A stretch of 64,000 nucleotides of DNA from Streptomyces xantholiticus. GTDB taxonomy: Bacteria; Actinomycetota; Actinomycetes; Streptomycetales; Streptomycetaceae. Where the stretch lies: the NCBI RefSeq assembly GCF_014651015.1, contig NZ_BMWB01000004.1, forward strand, positions 1 to 64,000. Direction: 5' to 3'. The notes below the pieces were generated by a model. That model saw nothing but the letters and a program-made list of their open reading frames with translations, was not told the DNA's origin and searched no databases. The position numbers and the translations under genes are program-made. This document shows positions 34,843 through 43,232 of this stretch, piece after piece (position 1 is the stretch's first letter; every line of letters starts with the position of its first letter).

Positions 34843-34865
34843 AGTGAAATGCCGAGTATTTCACT
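34843..34865. promoter_or_regulatory. BldD-type operator upstream of smeA-sffA
   Basis: A perfect inverted repeat, AGTGAAAT (34843-34850) and ATTTCACT (34858-34865) with a 7-base spacer, about 80 bases before smeA. AGTGA ... TCAC(C/T) is the known box for BldD, the c-di-GMP-responsive repressor of sporulation genes, and smeA-sffA is, as far as I recall, among the BldD targets in S. coelicolor. I could not identify a convincing -35/-10 pair beside it, though an AT-rich stretch (34877-34897) follows. Confidence 0.6.
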
Positions 34866-34947
34866 CGTTTGCACCTTTTATCACATAGATACTTTCGGTA
34901 AGCCTGGAAGAACTCATGGTGACTGTCCCCTCACCCAGGAGAACCTC

Positions 34948-35142
34948 ATGATTCTGTCCATGTCCGGCGTCGTGCTCCTCGGCATCATCGTCTTCCTCTT
35001 CTTCCGGAAGGACGGCCTGAAGGCCTCGCACGCATTCGTCTCCGCGCTGTTCGGCTTCTTCCTCGCGGGCACCGCGATCGCCCCCAGCATCCAGGCAGGC
35101 ACGACGAGCCTGGCCGGTCTGCTGGGCGGGATCAAGTTCTGA
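34948..35142 (+). CDS. smeA: Small membrane protein SmeA
   Basis: 64 residues with two hydrophobic segments (about 5-18 and 27-48) joined by RKDGLKASH, ending in LLGGIKF. In S. coelicolor SmeA is a sporulation membrane protein that brings the DNA translocase SffA to septa in aerial hyphae. The pairing with an FtsK-like gene 31 bases downstream supports the same assignment here. Start ATG 34948 with AGGAGAACC immediately upstream; the longer open frame (from 34807) would start before the BldD-type box. Confidence 0.88.
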   Translation: MILSMSGVVLLGIIVFLFFRKDGLKASHAFVSALFGFFLAGTAIAPSIQAGTTSLAGLLGGIKF

Positions 35143-35173
35143 CCGGCTGTCCCTTCACCCCCAAGGAGACGAT

Positions 35174-36757
35174 GTGGCCCGGCGTCCACTCCCCCGCATC
35201 CTGAGCAGCGGCGGCGCGCAGATCGCCCGCAGCCGCGAGATCGCGCGCACGGCCGCCGACAGCGCCACCGACGTCCTCCATCCGCTGATCACGGTCTCCC
35301 GTGGTCTGCGGAAGCTGGCCGCGACGGGCCGGCAGAGATGGGCCGCCACACCCAAGGAGCGGCGTGGTCCGACCCTCTTCCTCGTCGCCGCCGGCGTCCT
35401 GGTGGTCGCGCTCATCCCGTACGGGCCGCTGATCGCCCTGATCACGGTGATGGCCGCGGCCGCCTGGAAGGGGCGTGTACGGACACCGGTCAGGACCGGG
35501 CCCGACGAGGCGGAGGCCGGCCGCCTCAAGGCGCTGTACGAGGCTCTCGTCCCGTACTTCTCCGTCCCCGAGGACCCGGCTCCGCTGTACGCCCACGGCG
35601 GGGACTGGAGCAAGACCTTCAGCGAGTACGAGTTCGACGGCAACGGGCGGCTCACCCGGCTGCGCGTCAGGTACCCCGCCTACTTCACCGACGGCGAAGC
35701 CGCCGCCAGGATGCGGATCGAGCGGCTGCTGCACGCGAAGTCCGGACGCGGACGCGAATACCTCTTCACCTGGGACGAGGAGGTGAACGAACTCGTCATG
35801 AACGTGCTGCCCGCCCTGTCCACCGCCATCGCCGCCCAGCGCTTCGTCACCGTCCCCGGTGAGACGGTGCTCGGCTTCACCGACGCCGACGCCGTCCAGC
35901 GCACGGTGCCGGTGGTGATCGGCGACGAGATCGGTCAGGCGCCCCCGGTCGTGTGGCGCACCGGGCCCCGCTCCACCGAGCCGCACCTGCTCGCCGTCGG
36001 CGAACCCGGGAGCGGCACCACGACCCTCCTTCGCTCCATTGCCCTGCAGGCGCTGCAGCACGGGGACGTCCTCGTGGTGGAAGGCAGCGGAACCGGCGAG
36101 TACGCCTGCCTCACCGGGCGCGCCGGCGTCCTGACCGTCGAGTGCGGGCTGGCCGGCGCGCTGGCCGGTCTGGAATGGGCCGCCCATGAGACCGAGCGGC
36201 GCCTCATCGCCGCCAACCGCGCCCGGCAGGCGGGGCAGGCCGCGCCCGACGACACCAAGCGGCCGCTGTGGATCCTGGTGGACCGGCCCGGCGTCTTCGG
36301 CCACCTGGCCGCCGCGGACGGGCGCATGGACCCCCAGGAGCTGCTCTCCGTGCCGCTGAGGCACGGGCGGGCCGTCCAGGTCACCGTCGTCGTGGCCGAG
36401 CAGTTCGACAGCGTCGGCGCGCTCAGTGAGACGGTCCGGACCCACACCCGGGCCCGGGTCGTCCTCGGCGGGATCGGCTTCCCCGAGGTCGAGTCGGTGC
36501 TCGGCGTGACACCGCGGACCACGCCCACGACCGACGTACCCCCGGGGCGGGGGTACGCACGGCTGGGCAACGGGCCGGTCCTGCGGCTCCAGGTGCCGGC
36601 GACGCCCGACCCGTTCGACCACGCGACGACGGAGGCCCACCGGCAGGCGGTCCTCGCGCTGCTGCCTCCAGGGCCCGAGGACACGGCACCGGTCGCGCCG
36701 CCGCCGGGAATCCCGGCGAAGCCGCTCACCCCACCGACGGTCCCGGCGAAGCCCTGA
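35174..36757 (+). CDS. sffA: SpoIIIE/FtsK-like DNA translocase SffA
   Basis: 527 residues. N-terminal hydrophobic pair (about 62-95: TLFLVAAGVLVVALIPYGPLIALITVMAAAA), then a P-loop ATPase with LLAVGEPGSGTTTLLRSIALQAL (Walker A reads GEPGSGTTT, a Thr in place of the usual Lys) and a Walker-B-like RPLWILVDRPG. A TraB/FtsK-type RecA core follows, and the C-terminus is Pro-rich. SffA localises to sporulation septa in S. coelicolor through SmeA and helps chromosome segregation. Start GTG 35174 with AAGGAGAC 4 bases upstream. Both deviations from the canonical ATPase motifs are visible here and suggest altered or lost ATP hydrolysis. Confidence 0.85.
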   Translation: MARRPLPRILSSGGAQIARSREIARTAADSATDVLHPLITVSRGLRKLAATGRQRWAATPKERRGPTLFLVAAGVLVVALIPYGPLIALITVMAAAAWKGRVRTPVRTGPDEAEAGRLKALYEALVPYFSVPEDPAPLYAHGGDWSKTFSEYEFDGNGRLTRLRVRYPAYFTDGEAAARMRIERLLHAKSGRGREYLFTWDEEVNELVMNVLPALSTAIAAQRFVTVPGETVLGFTDADAVQRTVPVVIGDEIGQAPPVVWRTGPRSTEPHLLAVGEPGSGTTTLLRSIALQALQHGDVLVVEGSGTGEYACLTGRAGVLTVECGLAGALAGLEWAAHETERRLIAANRARQAGQAAPDDTKRPLWILVDRPGVFGHLAAADGRMDPQELLSVPLRHGRAVQVTVVVAEQFDSVGALSETVRTHTRARVVLGGIGFPEVESVLGVTPRTTPTTDVPPGRGYARLGNGPVLRLQVPATPDPFDHATTEAHRQAVLALLPPGPEDTAPVAPPPGIPAKPLTPPTVPAKP

Positions 36758-36769
36758 CGCGGCCGGCAC

Positions 36770-36800
36770 ACCGGGTCACGCTTCCAGGGCGTGGCCCGGT
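36770..36800 (+). terminator. Terminator after sffA
   Basis: ACCGGGTCACGC (36770-36781) and GCGTGGCCCGGT (36789-36800) form a 12-bp stem with one G-U pair and a seven-base loop, followed by CTTTCCGTTCCC. It lies 13 bases after the sffA stop. Confidence 0.75.
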
Positions 36801-36908
36801 CTTTCCGTTCCCGCCCCTTCCCGCTGTATCGATGTGCGGCTCCCCTCGTCGCCGGCTCCGCCCTGACCCGTTTCCGGGCTCCGGACCGGAGCGGCGCCGG
36901 CACAACGA

Positions 36909-38408
36909 CTACGCCACGAACGTGCGCGGAGCCTCCGTACCCGTCAATGCGCCCGTGGAGACGAGGCGCGCTGCCGCTGCGAGGCGTACCGCCGCCTCCT
37001 CGGCCACCGGACCGCCCACGGTGAACGGCAGGCGTACGTAGCCCTCGAACGCGCCGTCCACGCCGAAGCGCGGTCCCGACGGCACCCGGACACCCACGCG
37101 CTCGCCGACCTCTGCGAGGCGGGAGCCGGAGAGGCCGCCCGTGCGGACCCAGAGGGTGAGGCCGCCGGCGGGGACGTCGAACTCCCAGTCCGGCAGCTCC
37201 CGCCGCACCGCGGCGACGAGCGCGTCACGGTTCTCGCGCGCCTGGTCGCGGCGGACGGCGACCGCCTCGCTCCAACCACCCGTGTGCATCAGCCAGTTGA
37301 TCGCCAGTTGTTCCAGCACGGGCGTGCCGAGGTCCGCGTAGGCGCGAGCCGCCACGAGGGAGCGGATCACGTCGGGGGCCGCGCGGACCCAGCCGATCCG
37401 CATGCCCGCCCAGAAGGCCTTGCTGGCGGAGCCGACGGTCAGGACCGTCGACCCGGCGGGGTCGAACGCGCAGACGGGACGCGGCATCTCGATGTCGGCG
37501 TCGAGGTGCAGTTCCGACATGGTCTCGTCGACGACGAGCACCGTGCCGGCCGAGCGGGCCGCCTCGACCAGGGCGCGCCGCTGGGCCTCGTCGGCGAGCG
37601 CGCCGGTGGGGTTGTGGAAGTCGGCGACGACGTACGCCAGGCGGGGCGCGGCGTCGCGCAGGACCTGGCGCCAGCGATTCAGGTCCCAGCCGGTCAGGCC
37701 CTCGGCCATGGCCACGGGCACGAGCCGTGCGCCTGCTTCGCGCATCAGCTGGAGGATGTTGGCATAGGAAGGGGATTCGACGGCGATGCGTTCGCCGCGT
37801 CCGGCGAACAGATGACAGATCGCGTCGATCGCACCCATCGCTCCGGTGGTGACCATGATCTGTTCGGGCATGGTCGGGATGCCGCGTTCCGTGTACCGGT
37901 CGGCGAGCATCTGGCGCAGGGCGGGCAGGCCGGCCGGGTAGTCGCCGTGGGTGTGGGCGTACGGCGGGAGTTCTTCGAGCGCGCCCTGGACGGACCGGGT
38001 GAGCCATGGCTCGGGCGCGGGCAGGGCGGCGCATCCGAGGTCGATCATGGAGCCGAGCGACTCGGGCGGCAGAGGCTCGAGGCCCCGGGCGGGCAGCGGG
38101 TTGCCCGCGGGTACGGCGGTCCAGCTGCCGGCGCCTCTGCGGGACTCCAGGAAGCCTTCGGTGCGCAGCGCCTCGTAGGCGGCGGCGACGGTGGTGCGGC
38201 TGACGGACAGGGCGAGGGCGAGTTCGCGCTCGGCGGGCAGCCGGGCCGCCACGGGGACACGGCCCTCCAGGACGAGCAGCCGGATGCCGTCGGCGAGCGC
38301 CCGGTAGGCGGGCGGCTTGCGGGTGCCTGGCCCGGCGGGGCGCGGCTGCTGGGAGGTGAGCTGCCGGGCGAGCTGGGCCGCACCCACCGCAGAGGTCCAC
38401 TGCGTCAT
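36909..38408 (-). CDS. MocR-type GntR/aminotransferase regulator, YczR-like
   Basis: 499 residues. Winged helix GntR domain (about 30-100, RLPAERELALALSVSRTTVAAAYEALRTEGFLESRRG) fused to an aminotransferase domain with VVADFHNPTGALADEAQR and VLTVGSASKAFWAGMRIGWV, where the Lys of ASKAFW is the expected PLP lysine. Divergent partner: a YczE-type membrane protein gene 103 bases away, a pairing known for MocR regulators of the YczR group that control yczE. Start ATG 38408 with GGTGGA about 12 bases upstream. The intergenic gap contains TTGCCGATTGTTCCG-like AT-richer sequence but no operator repeat that I can define. Confidence 0.88.
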   Translation of the reverse strand: MTQWTSAVGAAQLARQLTSQQPRPAGPGTRKPPAYRALADGIRLLVLEGRVPVAARLPAERELALALSVSRTTVAAAYEALRTEGFLESRRGAGSWTAVPAGNPLPARGLEPLPPESLGSMIDLGCAALPAPEPWLTRSVQGALEELPPYAHTHGDYPAGLPALRQMLADRYTERGIPTMPEQIMVTTGAMGAIDAICHLFAGRGERIAVESPSYANILQLMREAGARLVPVAMAEGLTGWDLNRWRQVLRDAAPRLAYVVADFHNPTGALADEAQRRALVEAARSAGTVLVVDETMSELHLDADIEMPRPVCAFDPAGSTVLTVGSASKAFWAGMRIGWVRAAPDVIRSLVAARAYADLGTPVLEQLAINWLMHTGGWSEAVAVRRDQARENRDALVAAVRRELPDWEFDVPAGGLTLWVRTGGLSGSRLAEVGERVGVRVPSGPRFGVDGAFEGYVRLPFTVGGPVAEEAAVRLAAAARLVSTGALTGTEAPRTFVA

Positions 38409-38511
38409 GGAATTCAGTCCACCTTCCTCGAATTGGCCATGGTTGCCGATTGTTCCGTAGCCACAGAGTGTCATGCATCAGTCCACGAACACCAGACAAG
38501 GGGGCGCCATC

Positions 38512-39156
38512 GTGTCCGCGCATCTCACCCGCAGGCTGCTCCAGTTGTACGTCGGCCTCGCGCTGTACGGAGTGAGTTCCGCGCTGCTGGTGCGCGCCGG
38601 GCTCGGCCTGGAGCCGTGGGGGGTGCTGCATCAGGGCCTGGCCGAGCTGACCGGGCTGACGATCGGCGTCGTGTCGATCATCGTGGGCGCCGTGGTGCTG
38701 CTGTGGATCCCGCTCCGCCAGCGGCCGGGCCTCGGGACGGTGTCGAACGTGTTCGTGATCGGCCTCGCGATGGACGCCACCCTGGCGCTCGTTCCGCGGG
38801 TGGACGGGCCGGGCGGTCAGATTCCGCTGATGGCCGGCGGCATCGTGCTCAACGGCGTGGCCACGGGCCTCTACATCGCCGCCCGTTTCGGACCGGGCCC
38901 GAGGGACGGCCTCATGACCGGCCTGCACCGGCTGACGGGCCGGTCGATACGGCTGGTGCGCACCGCGATCGAGGTGGCGGTCGTCGTGACCGGTTTCGCG
39001 CTCGGTGGTTCCGTCGGCGTCGGGACGGTGGCGTACGCGCTGGCCATCGGGCCGCTGGCGCAGCTGTTCCTGCGGGTCTTCGCCATCCCGGAGAGGGAGG
39101 GACGCAGCACGGTGGTCGCCGGGGGGTCACCCGCACGGGCCATACTGCAGAGGTGA
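38512..39156 (+). CDS. YczE-family integral membrane protein
   Basis: 214 residues with about five hydrophobic helices (LYVGLALYGVSSALLVRAGLG, IGVVSIIVGAVVLLWIPL, VFVIGLAMDATLALV, AGGIVLNGVATGLYIAARFG, VAVVVTGFALGG) and the YczE signatures GLEPWGVLHQGL and ARFGPGPRDGLMTGLH. Members are often under the control of a neighbouring MocR regulator and are thought to be transporters, though the substrate is unknown. Start GTG 38512 with AAGGGGGC about 6 bases upstream was preferred to ATG 38473. The stop overlaps the next gene's GTG (GTGA). Confidence 0.85.
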   Translation: MSAHLTRRLLQLYVGLALYGVSSALLVRAGLGLEPWGVLHQGLAELTGLTIGVVSIIVGAVVLLWIPLRQRPGLGTVSNVFVIGLAMDATLALVPRVDGPGGQIPLMAGGIVLNGVATGLYIAARFGPGPRDGLMTGLHRLTGRSIRLVRTAIEVAVVVTGFALGGSVGVGTVAYALAIGPLAQLFLRVFAIPEREGRSTVVAGGSPARAILQR

Positions 39157-39917
39157 CCCACGTACCCCACCCCTATCTGGATCATGCCTCGACGCTCGCC
39201 TTCGCCCACCGCGGCGGGGCGGCGGACGGAATCGAGAACACCGCGGCGGCCTTCCGGCGGGCCGCCGATGCCGGCTACCGCTACTTCGAGACCGATGTGC
39301 ACACCACGGCGGACGGCCGGCTGGTGGCCTTCCACGACGCGACGCTGGACCGGGTGACCGATGCCCGGGGACGTATCGCGGCCCTGCCGTGGAGCGAGGT
39401 GCGGAAGGCCAGGGTCGCGGGCCGCGAGCCGCTGGCGCTGTTCGAGGAGTTGCTCGAGGAGTTCCCCGAGGCCCGCTGGAACGTGGACCTGAAGGCGGAG
39501 TCCGCCCTGGTGCCGCTGGTGGACCTGATCCGCCGGACCGACGCCTTCGACAGGGTGTGCGTCGGCTCGTTCTCCGAAGGCCGGGTGACGCGGGCGATGC
39601 GCCTCGCGGGGCCGCGGCTGGCGACCTCGTACGGGGTGCGCGGTGTGCTCGGGCTGCGGCTCGGCTCGTACGGGATACCGAGCGCGGTCCGCAGCGGCGC
39701 GGTGTGCGCCCAGGTGCCGGAGACACAGGGCGGCATACGCGTGGTGGACCGCCGGTTCGTACGAGCGGCCCACGCGCGTGGTCTGCAGGTCCATGTGTGG
39801 ACGGTGAACGACGCCGATCGGATGGCCGCCCTCCTGGACCTTGGCGTGGACGGAATCATGACCGATCATCTTGAGACGTTGCGCACCGTGCTGACCGACC
39901 GGGGCGTGTGGATCTGA
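39153..39917 (+). CDS. Glycerophosphodiester phosphodiesterase
   Basis: 254 residues, GDPD TIM barrel. Active-site residues are in place: FAHRGGAADGIENT (His-Arg and the metal Glu-Asn), YFETDVHTTADGRLVAFHDATLDRVTD (Glu, Asp and catalytic His), VWTVND and GVDGIMTDH at the end. It hydrolyses glycerophosphodiesters to an alcohol and glycerol-3-phosphate. No signal peptide, hence cytoplasmic. Start GTG 39153 overlaps the yczE stop by four bases. The MFS gene follows with a 38-base gap from this stop. Confidence 0.92.
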   Translation: MTHVPHPYLDHASTLAFAHRGGAADGIENTAAAFRRAADAGYRYFETDVHTTADGRLVAFHDATLDRVTDARGRIAALPWSEVRKARVAGREPLALFEELLEEFPEARWNVDLKAESALVPLVDLIRRTDAFDRVCVGSFSEGRVTRAMRLAGPRLATSYGVRGVLGLRLGSYGIPSAVRSGAVCAQVPETQGGIRVVDRRFVRAAHARGLQVHVWTVNDADRMAALLDLGVDGIMTDHLETLRTVLTDRGVWI

Positions 39918-39955
39918 TCCGGCGCTTCTGCGACGGCACGAGCGAGGGGGCGCGG

Positions 39956-41320
39956 GTGACGGCGGACACCGCGGACCGCACCGGAGGCACCGGCGGGGAC
40001 GAAGGCACCGCCGCGCGCAGACGCGAACAACAGGGCTGGTACTTCTACGACTTCGCGTGCTCGGTGTATTCGACGAGCGTCCTCACGGTGTTCCTCGGCC
40101 CCTATCTGACGTCGGTGGCGAAGGCGGCGGCGGACGCCGATGGCTTCGTGCACCCGCTGGGCATCCCGGTGCGGGCCGGTTCGGTCTTCCCTTACGCGGT
40201 GTCCGTCTCGGTGGTGCTCGCCGTGCTGATCATGCCGCTGGCGGGGGCGGCGGCGGACCGCAGCGGCCGTAAGAAGCCGCTGCTCGCCGTCGCGGCGTAC
40301 GTGGGCGCCGCGGCGACGACGGGGATGTTCTTCCTCGACGGTGACCGTTATCTGCTGGGCGCGTTCCTGTTGATCGTGGCGAACGCGTCGCTGGCCGTGT
40401 CGATGGTCCTCTACAACGCCTACCTGCCGCAGATCGCGGCCCCCGACGAGCGTGACGCGGTGTCGTCGCGCGGCTGGGCCTTCGGATACACGTCGGGCGC
40501 GCTGGTGCTGGTCCTGAACCTGGTCGTCTACTCGGGCCACGACTCCTTCGGCCTCTCGGAGGCGGACTCGGTCCGTATCTGTCTTGCCTCTGCGGGCCTG
40601 TGGTGGGGCGCGTTCACGCTGATTCCGCTGCGGCGGCTGCGCGACCGCGGGATCGCACCGTCCGGGGAGGGCGCGGTCGGCTCCGGGTGGCGGCAGCTGG
40701 TCGCGACCCTGCGCGACATGCGGCGGCATCCATTGACTCTGTCGTTCCTGCTCGCCTACCTCGTTTACAACGACGGCGTGCAGACGGTCATCTCGCAGGC
40801 GTCCGTCTACGGCTCCGAGGAGCTGGGGCTCGACCAGACCACGCTGATCACGGCGGTGCTGCTGGTACAGGTGCTGGCCGTGGCCGGCGCGCTGGGGATG
40901 GGCCGGCTGGCCCGCACGTACGGGGCGAAGCGCACGATCCTCGGGTCGCTGGTTGTCTGGACGCTGATTCTGGCCGCCGGGTACTTCCTGCCTGCGGGCG
41001 AGCCGGTGTGGTTCTACTGCCTGGCAGCGGGGATCGGCCTCGTGCTGGGCGGCAGCCAGGCGCTGTCGCGGTCCCTCTTCTCGCATCTGGTGCCGCGGGG
41101 CAAGGAGGCGGAGTACTTCTCCGCGTACGAGATGAGCGACCGGGGCCTGAGCTGGCTCGGGCCGCTCGTATTCGGTTTGGCGTATCAGATGTCGGGCAGC
41201 TACCGGGACGCGATCATCTCTTTGGTGATCTTCTTCGGGCTGGGATCCGTGCTGCTCGCAAGGGTTCCGGTGAGGCGTGCGGTGGCCGCGGCGGGGAACC
41301 CGGTACCGGACCGGATTTAG
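39956..41320 (+). CDS. MFS transporter, UMF1/Atg22-like
   Basis: 454 residues, about 12 membrane helices. Begins with the family motif QQGWYFYDFACSVYSTSVLTVFLGPYL, followed by LAGAAADRSGRKKPLLAV (MFS loop 2-3) and VLGGSQALSRSLFSHLVPRGKEAEYF, typical of the UMF1 (Atg22) branch in bacteria. Substrate unknown; amino acid export is likely by family analogy. Start GTG 39956 was preferred because GAGGGGG lies five bases upstream; a GTG at 39908 overlapping the previous gene is also open. It closes the yczE-GDPD-MFS operon. Confidence 0.85.
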   Translation: MTADTADRTGGTGGDEGTAARRREQQGWYFYDFACSVYSTSVLTVFLGPYLTSVAKAAADADGFVHPLGIPVRAGSVFPYAVSVSVVLAVLIMPLAGAAADRSGRKKPLLAVAAYVGAAATTGMFFLDGDRYLLGAFLLIVANASLAVSMVLYNAYLPQIAAPDERDAVSSRGWAFGYTSGALVLVLNLVVYSGHDSFGLSEADSVRICLASAGLWWGAFTLIPLRRLRDRGIAPSGEGAVGSGWRQLVATLRDMRRHPLTLSFLLAYLVYNDGVQTVISQASVYGSEELGLDQTTLITAVLLVQVLAVAGALGMGRLARTYGAKRTILGSLVVWTLILAAGYFLPAGEPVWFYCLAAGIGLVLGGSQALSRSLFSHLVPRGKEAEYFSAYEMSDRGLSWLGPLVFGLAYQMSGSYRDAIISLVIFFGLGSVLLARVPVRRAVAAAGNPVPDRI

Positions 41321-41499
41321 ACGCCTGAGTGAAAGGCCGGTAGTGTACGCCTTTGGCTTGCCAGGCGGACCGTTACTGCGTGCTGGAATAGTGAAATCAG
41401 TGGGTGACACTTTCTGTCAGATGTGACAAACCGGGCACTGGTGGGTACCCCAACCAATGGCAAAGCAGCGGCACGACGGGCGACGCATGACCCGGAACG

Positions 41500-41525
41500 G
41501 GAATCTTTACCGCCGACCGGACGTT
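41500..41525 (+). promoter_or_regulatory. Sigma-R promoter of rbpA
   Basis: GGAAT (41500-41504), 18-base spacer, GTT (41523-41525): an exact match to the consensus of the thiol-oxidative-stress sigma factor SigR. rbpA is a known SigR target in S. coelicolor, which fits the gene 61 bases downstream. Transcription should start at about 41532, leaving a 55-base leader. Confidence 0.85.
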
Positions 41526-41586
41526 GACCGGATGACGACGACAGCGACACCTGTCCTGTGGGCGACAAGCCCGGGAGGCACGATTC

Positions 41587-41961
41587 ATGAGTGAGCGAGC
41601 TCTCCGCGGCACGCGACTTGTGGTTACCAGCTACGAGACGGACCGCGGCATCGACCTGGCCCCGCGCCAGGCGGTGGAGTACGCATGCCAGAACGGACAT
41701 CGTTTTGAGATGCCGTTCTCGGTGGAGGCGGAGATTCCGCCGGAGTGGGAGTGCAAGGCGTGCGGCGCCCAGGCACTTCTCGTGGACGGGGACGGCCCCG
41801 AGGAGAAGAAGGGCAAGCCGGCGCGTACGCACTGGGACATGCTGATGGAGCGGCGCACCCGCGAGGAGCTGGAGGAGGTCCTGGCCGAAAGGCTGGCGGT
41901 CCTTCGCTCCGGCGCGATGAACATCGCGGTGCATCCGCGCGACAGCCGGAAGTCGGCGTAG
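41587..41961 (+). CDS. rbpA: RNA polymerase-binding protein RbpA
   Basis: 124 residues. Actinobacteria-specific partner of RNA polymerase that binds the sigma subunit and beta-prime and stimulates open-complex formation, with a role in basal rifampicin tolerance. Visible parts: N-terminal tail (MSERALRGTRLVVTSYETDRGIDLAPRQ), core zinc-like region with CQNGHRF and ECKACGAQALLVDG, basic linker (EEKKGKPARTHWDMLMERRT) and the C-terminal sigma-interaction helix (REELEEVLAERLAVLRSG). Length fits. It is preceded by a SigR promoter and followed by a very stable terminator. Confidence 0.95.
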   Translation: MSERALRGTRLVVTSYETDRGIDLAPRQAVEYACQNGHRFEMPFSVEAEIPPEWECKACGAQALLVDGDGPEEKKGKPARTHWDMLMERRTREELEEVLAERLAVLRSGAMNIAVHPRDSRKSA

Positions 41962-41993
41962 CGCGCGCCAGCGCGCGAAGCGACACAAGACGG

Positions 41994-42037
41994 AGCCGCG
42001 GGCCGTGACCACACTGGTGTGGTCACGGCCCGCGGCT
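41994..42037. terminator. Strong terminator downstream of rbpA
   Basis: An inverted repeat with 21-bp perfect arms (41994-42014 and 42017-42037, beginning AGCCGCGGGCCG) around two central bases, 33 bases after rbpA. One of the longest perfect stems in the window. Confidence 0.9.
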
Positions 42038-42607
42038 TTGCCACGCCCGGCCCGGGGAGCGCAGCGGGTGCGGGGGCACCCCGCCCCGTCCCAAAACCGG
42101 GGCAGGCCCCCGGGCCCGCACCCGTTTCCCGGGACGGACCGGACCCCGCCCGAACCCGTTCACGCTCCGCGCGGCTTGGTTCTCCGCCCCGGGCCCCGTA
42201 CCGCGATTCGCACCCGCTGTCCTCGAGCGCCGGACGGGCCTGTTCGCGGCCTGCCGGGTTCGCCGTGCGGGAGCGATCCGACCGTGGGAGACCTCCCGCG
42301 CCCGCCAGCCCGCAGGAAGATTTTTTTGAAGGCGCGGGGATACGGGGCAAAGCCCGCGAACAAGGCCCGGGCGAAGCCCCGTGAACGAGACCCCGGGGCC
42401 GGGCCCGAAGACGGGGCCCGGGGGCGGAGCCCCGGTTACGGGCCAGGGGGCGGGCTTGGGACAGCGGCCGTCGCAGGCGCGCCCCACACCCCACCCGGTC
42501 CGGGAGGGGTGCCGGAACCGACCGGAACGGGCGACAGCGGCGCCGTCCGGCTCAGAACGGGGCACCCGCCGGTCACCGCTGTGGCCGGCACCGCCCGGTC
42601 CGGGCGG
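42038..42607. repeat. GC-rich intergenic region carrying dispersed Streptomyces repeats
   Basis: 570 bases without a credible gene between convergent rbpA and fxsA. Contains GTCCTCGAGCGCCGGACGGG (42219-42238), a variant of the widespread GTCCTCAAACGCCGGACGGG element of Streptomyces intergenic DNA; an AGATTTTTTTGAA run (42318-42330) in otherwise very GC-rich DNA; and GGGGCGGAGCCCC and GGGCGAAGCCC-type palindromes (42365-42440) that resemble the ones at 26711-27268. Probably a repeat island that also provides the fxsA terminator. Confidence 0.65.
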
Positions 42608-43186
42608 TCAGGGTGTGAGCGGAGGCCGTGGGGCGTCGTCGTCGCGGCGCGGGGCAGCGCCGTCGCGGATGACCTCGCCCTGGACGACCTTGCCGTCCGG
42701 ACGGTGGATGCGGGCCTGCTGGAAGGCGTTGCCCAGGCCGTCGGGCATCGCTGCGTTCATCCTTCGCTCCAGCGAGCGTTCGGCAAGACGGCCGAGGCGG
42801 GTTCGGACCGGTGGGAGCAGAAGCAGTAGGCCCGCCGCGTCGGAGGCGACGCCCGGCAGCATCAGCAGCAGGCCGCCGAGCATCAGCAGGCCGTTGCCCT
42901 CGGCGCGGCCGGAGGGCATGGAGGTGGCCGGGTCGCCCTGCCCCGTCTGCTGCTGCAGCGTTCGTGTGAGGTTCGCGAAGGCCCGCCGCCCCGCCCGTTT
43001 GACCACCACGGCCCCGAGCACCCCCGCGCCGACCAGCAGGGCGAGGACGGCGAAGCCGCTCGCCGCGTCGGCGATGACGGTGAGCAGCCAGACCTCGAGG
43101 ATCAGCCACGCGGCGACGGCGAGCGGGAGGAAGGTGCGGGCGCGCGAGCGCCTGCGGGCGGTCGGGGGCGGTGCGCCGGTCGTCAT
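42608..43186 (-). CDS. FxsA-family membrane protein
   Basis: 192 residues. Hydrophobic helices at about 19-36 (FLPLAVAAWLILEVWLLTVIA), 42-62, and 98-125 (LLMLGGLLLMLPGVASDAAGLLLLLPPVR), with the FxsA hallmark LMLPGVxSDxxGxLLLLPPVR and an ERR basic patch. C-terminus is disordered and Arg/Asp-rich. E. coli FxsA suppresses phage T7 exclusion by F plasmid; the normal role is unknown. It starts 46 bases after the ppm1 stop and may be cotranscribed with it. Confidence 0.87.
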   Translation of the reverse strand: MTTGAPPPTARRRSRARTFLPLAVAAWLILEVWLLTVIADAASGFAVLALLVGAGVLGAVVVKRAGRRAFANLTRTLQQQTGQGDPATSMPSGRAEGNGLLMLGGLLLMLPGVASDAAGLLLLLPPVRTRLGRLAERSLERRMNAAMPDGLGNAFQQARIHRPDGKVVQGEVIRDGAAPRRDDDAPRPPLTP

Positions 43187-43232
43187 GCCCCCAGTGTGCC
43201 TGGGCGCCCGTCGAAGCGGTGTAAGGGGGTCG

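Noticed and set aside
42318..42330. Seven-T run read as a simple intrinsic terminator
   Set aside because: No matching GC-rich stem ends directly before it on either strand; it is better seen as part of the repeat island.
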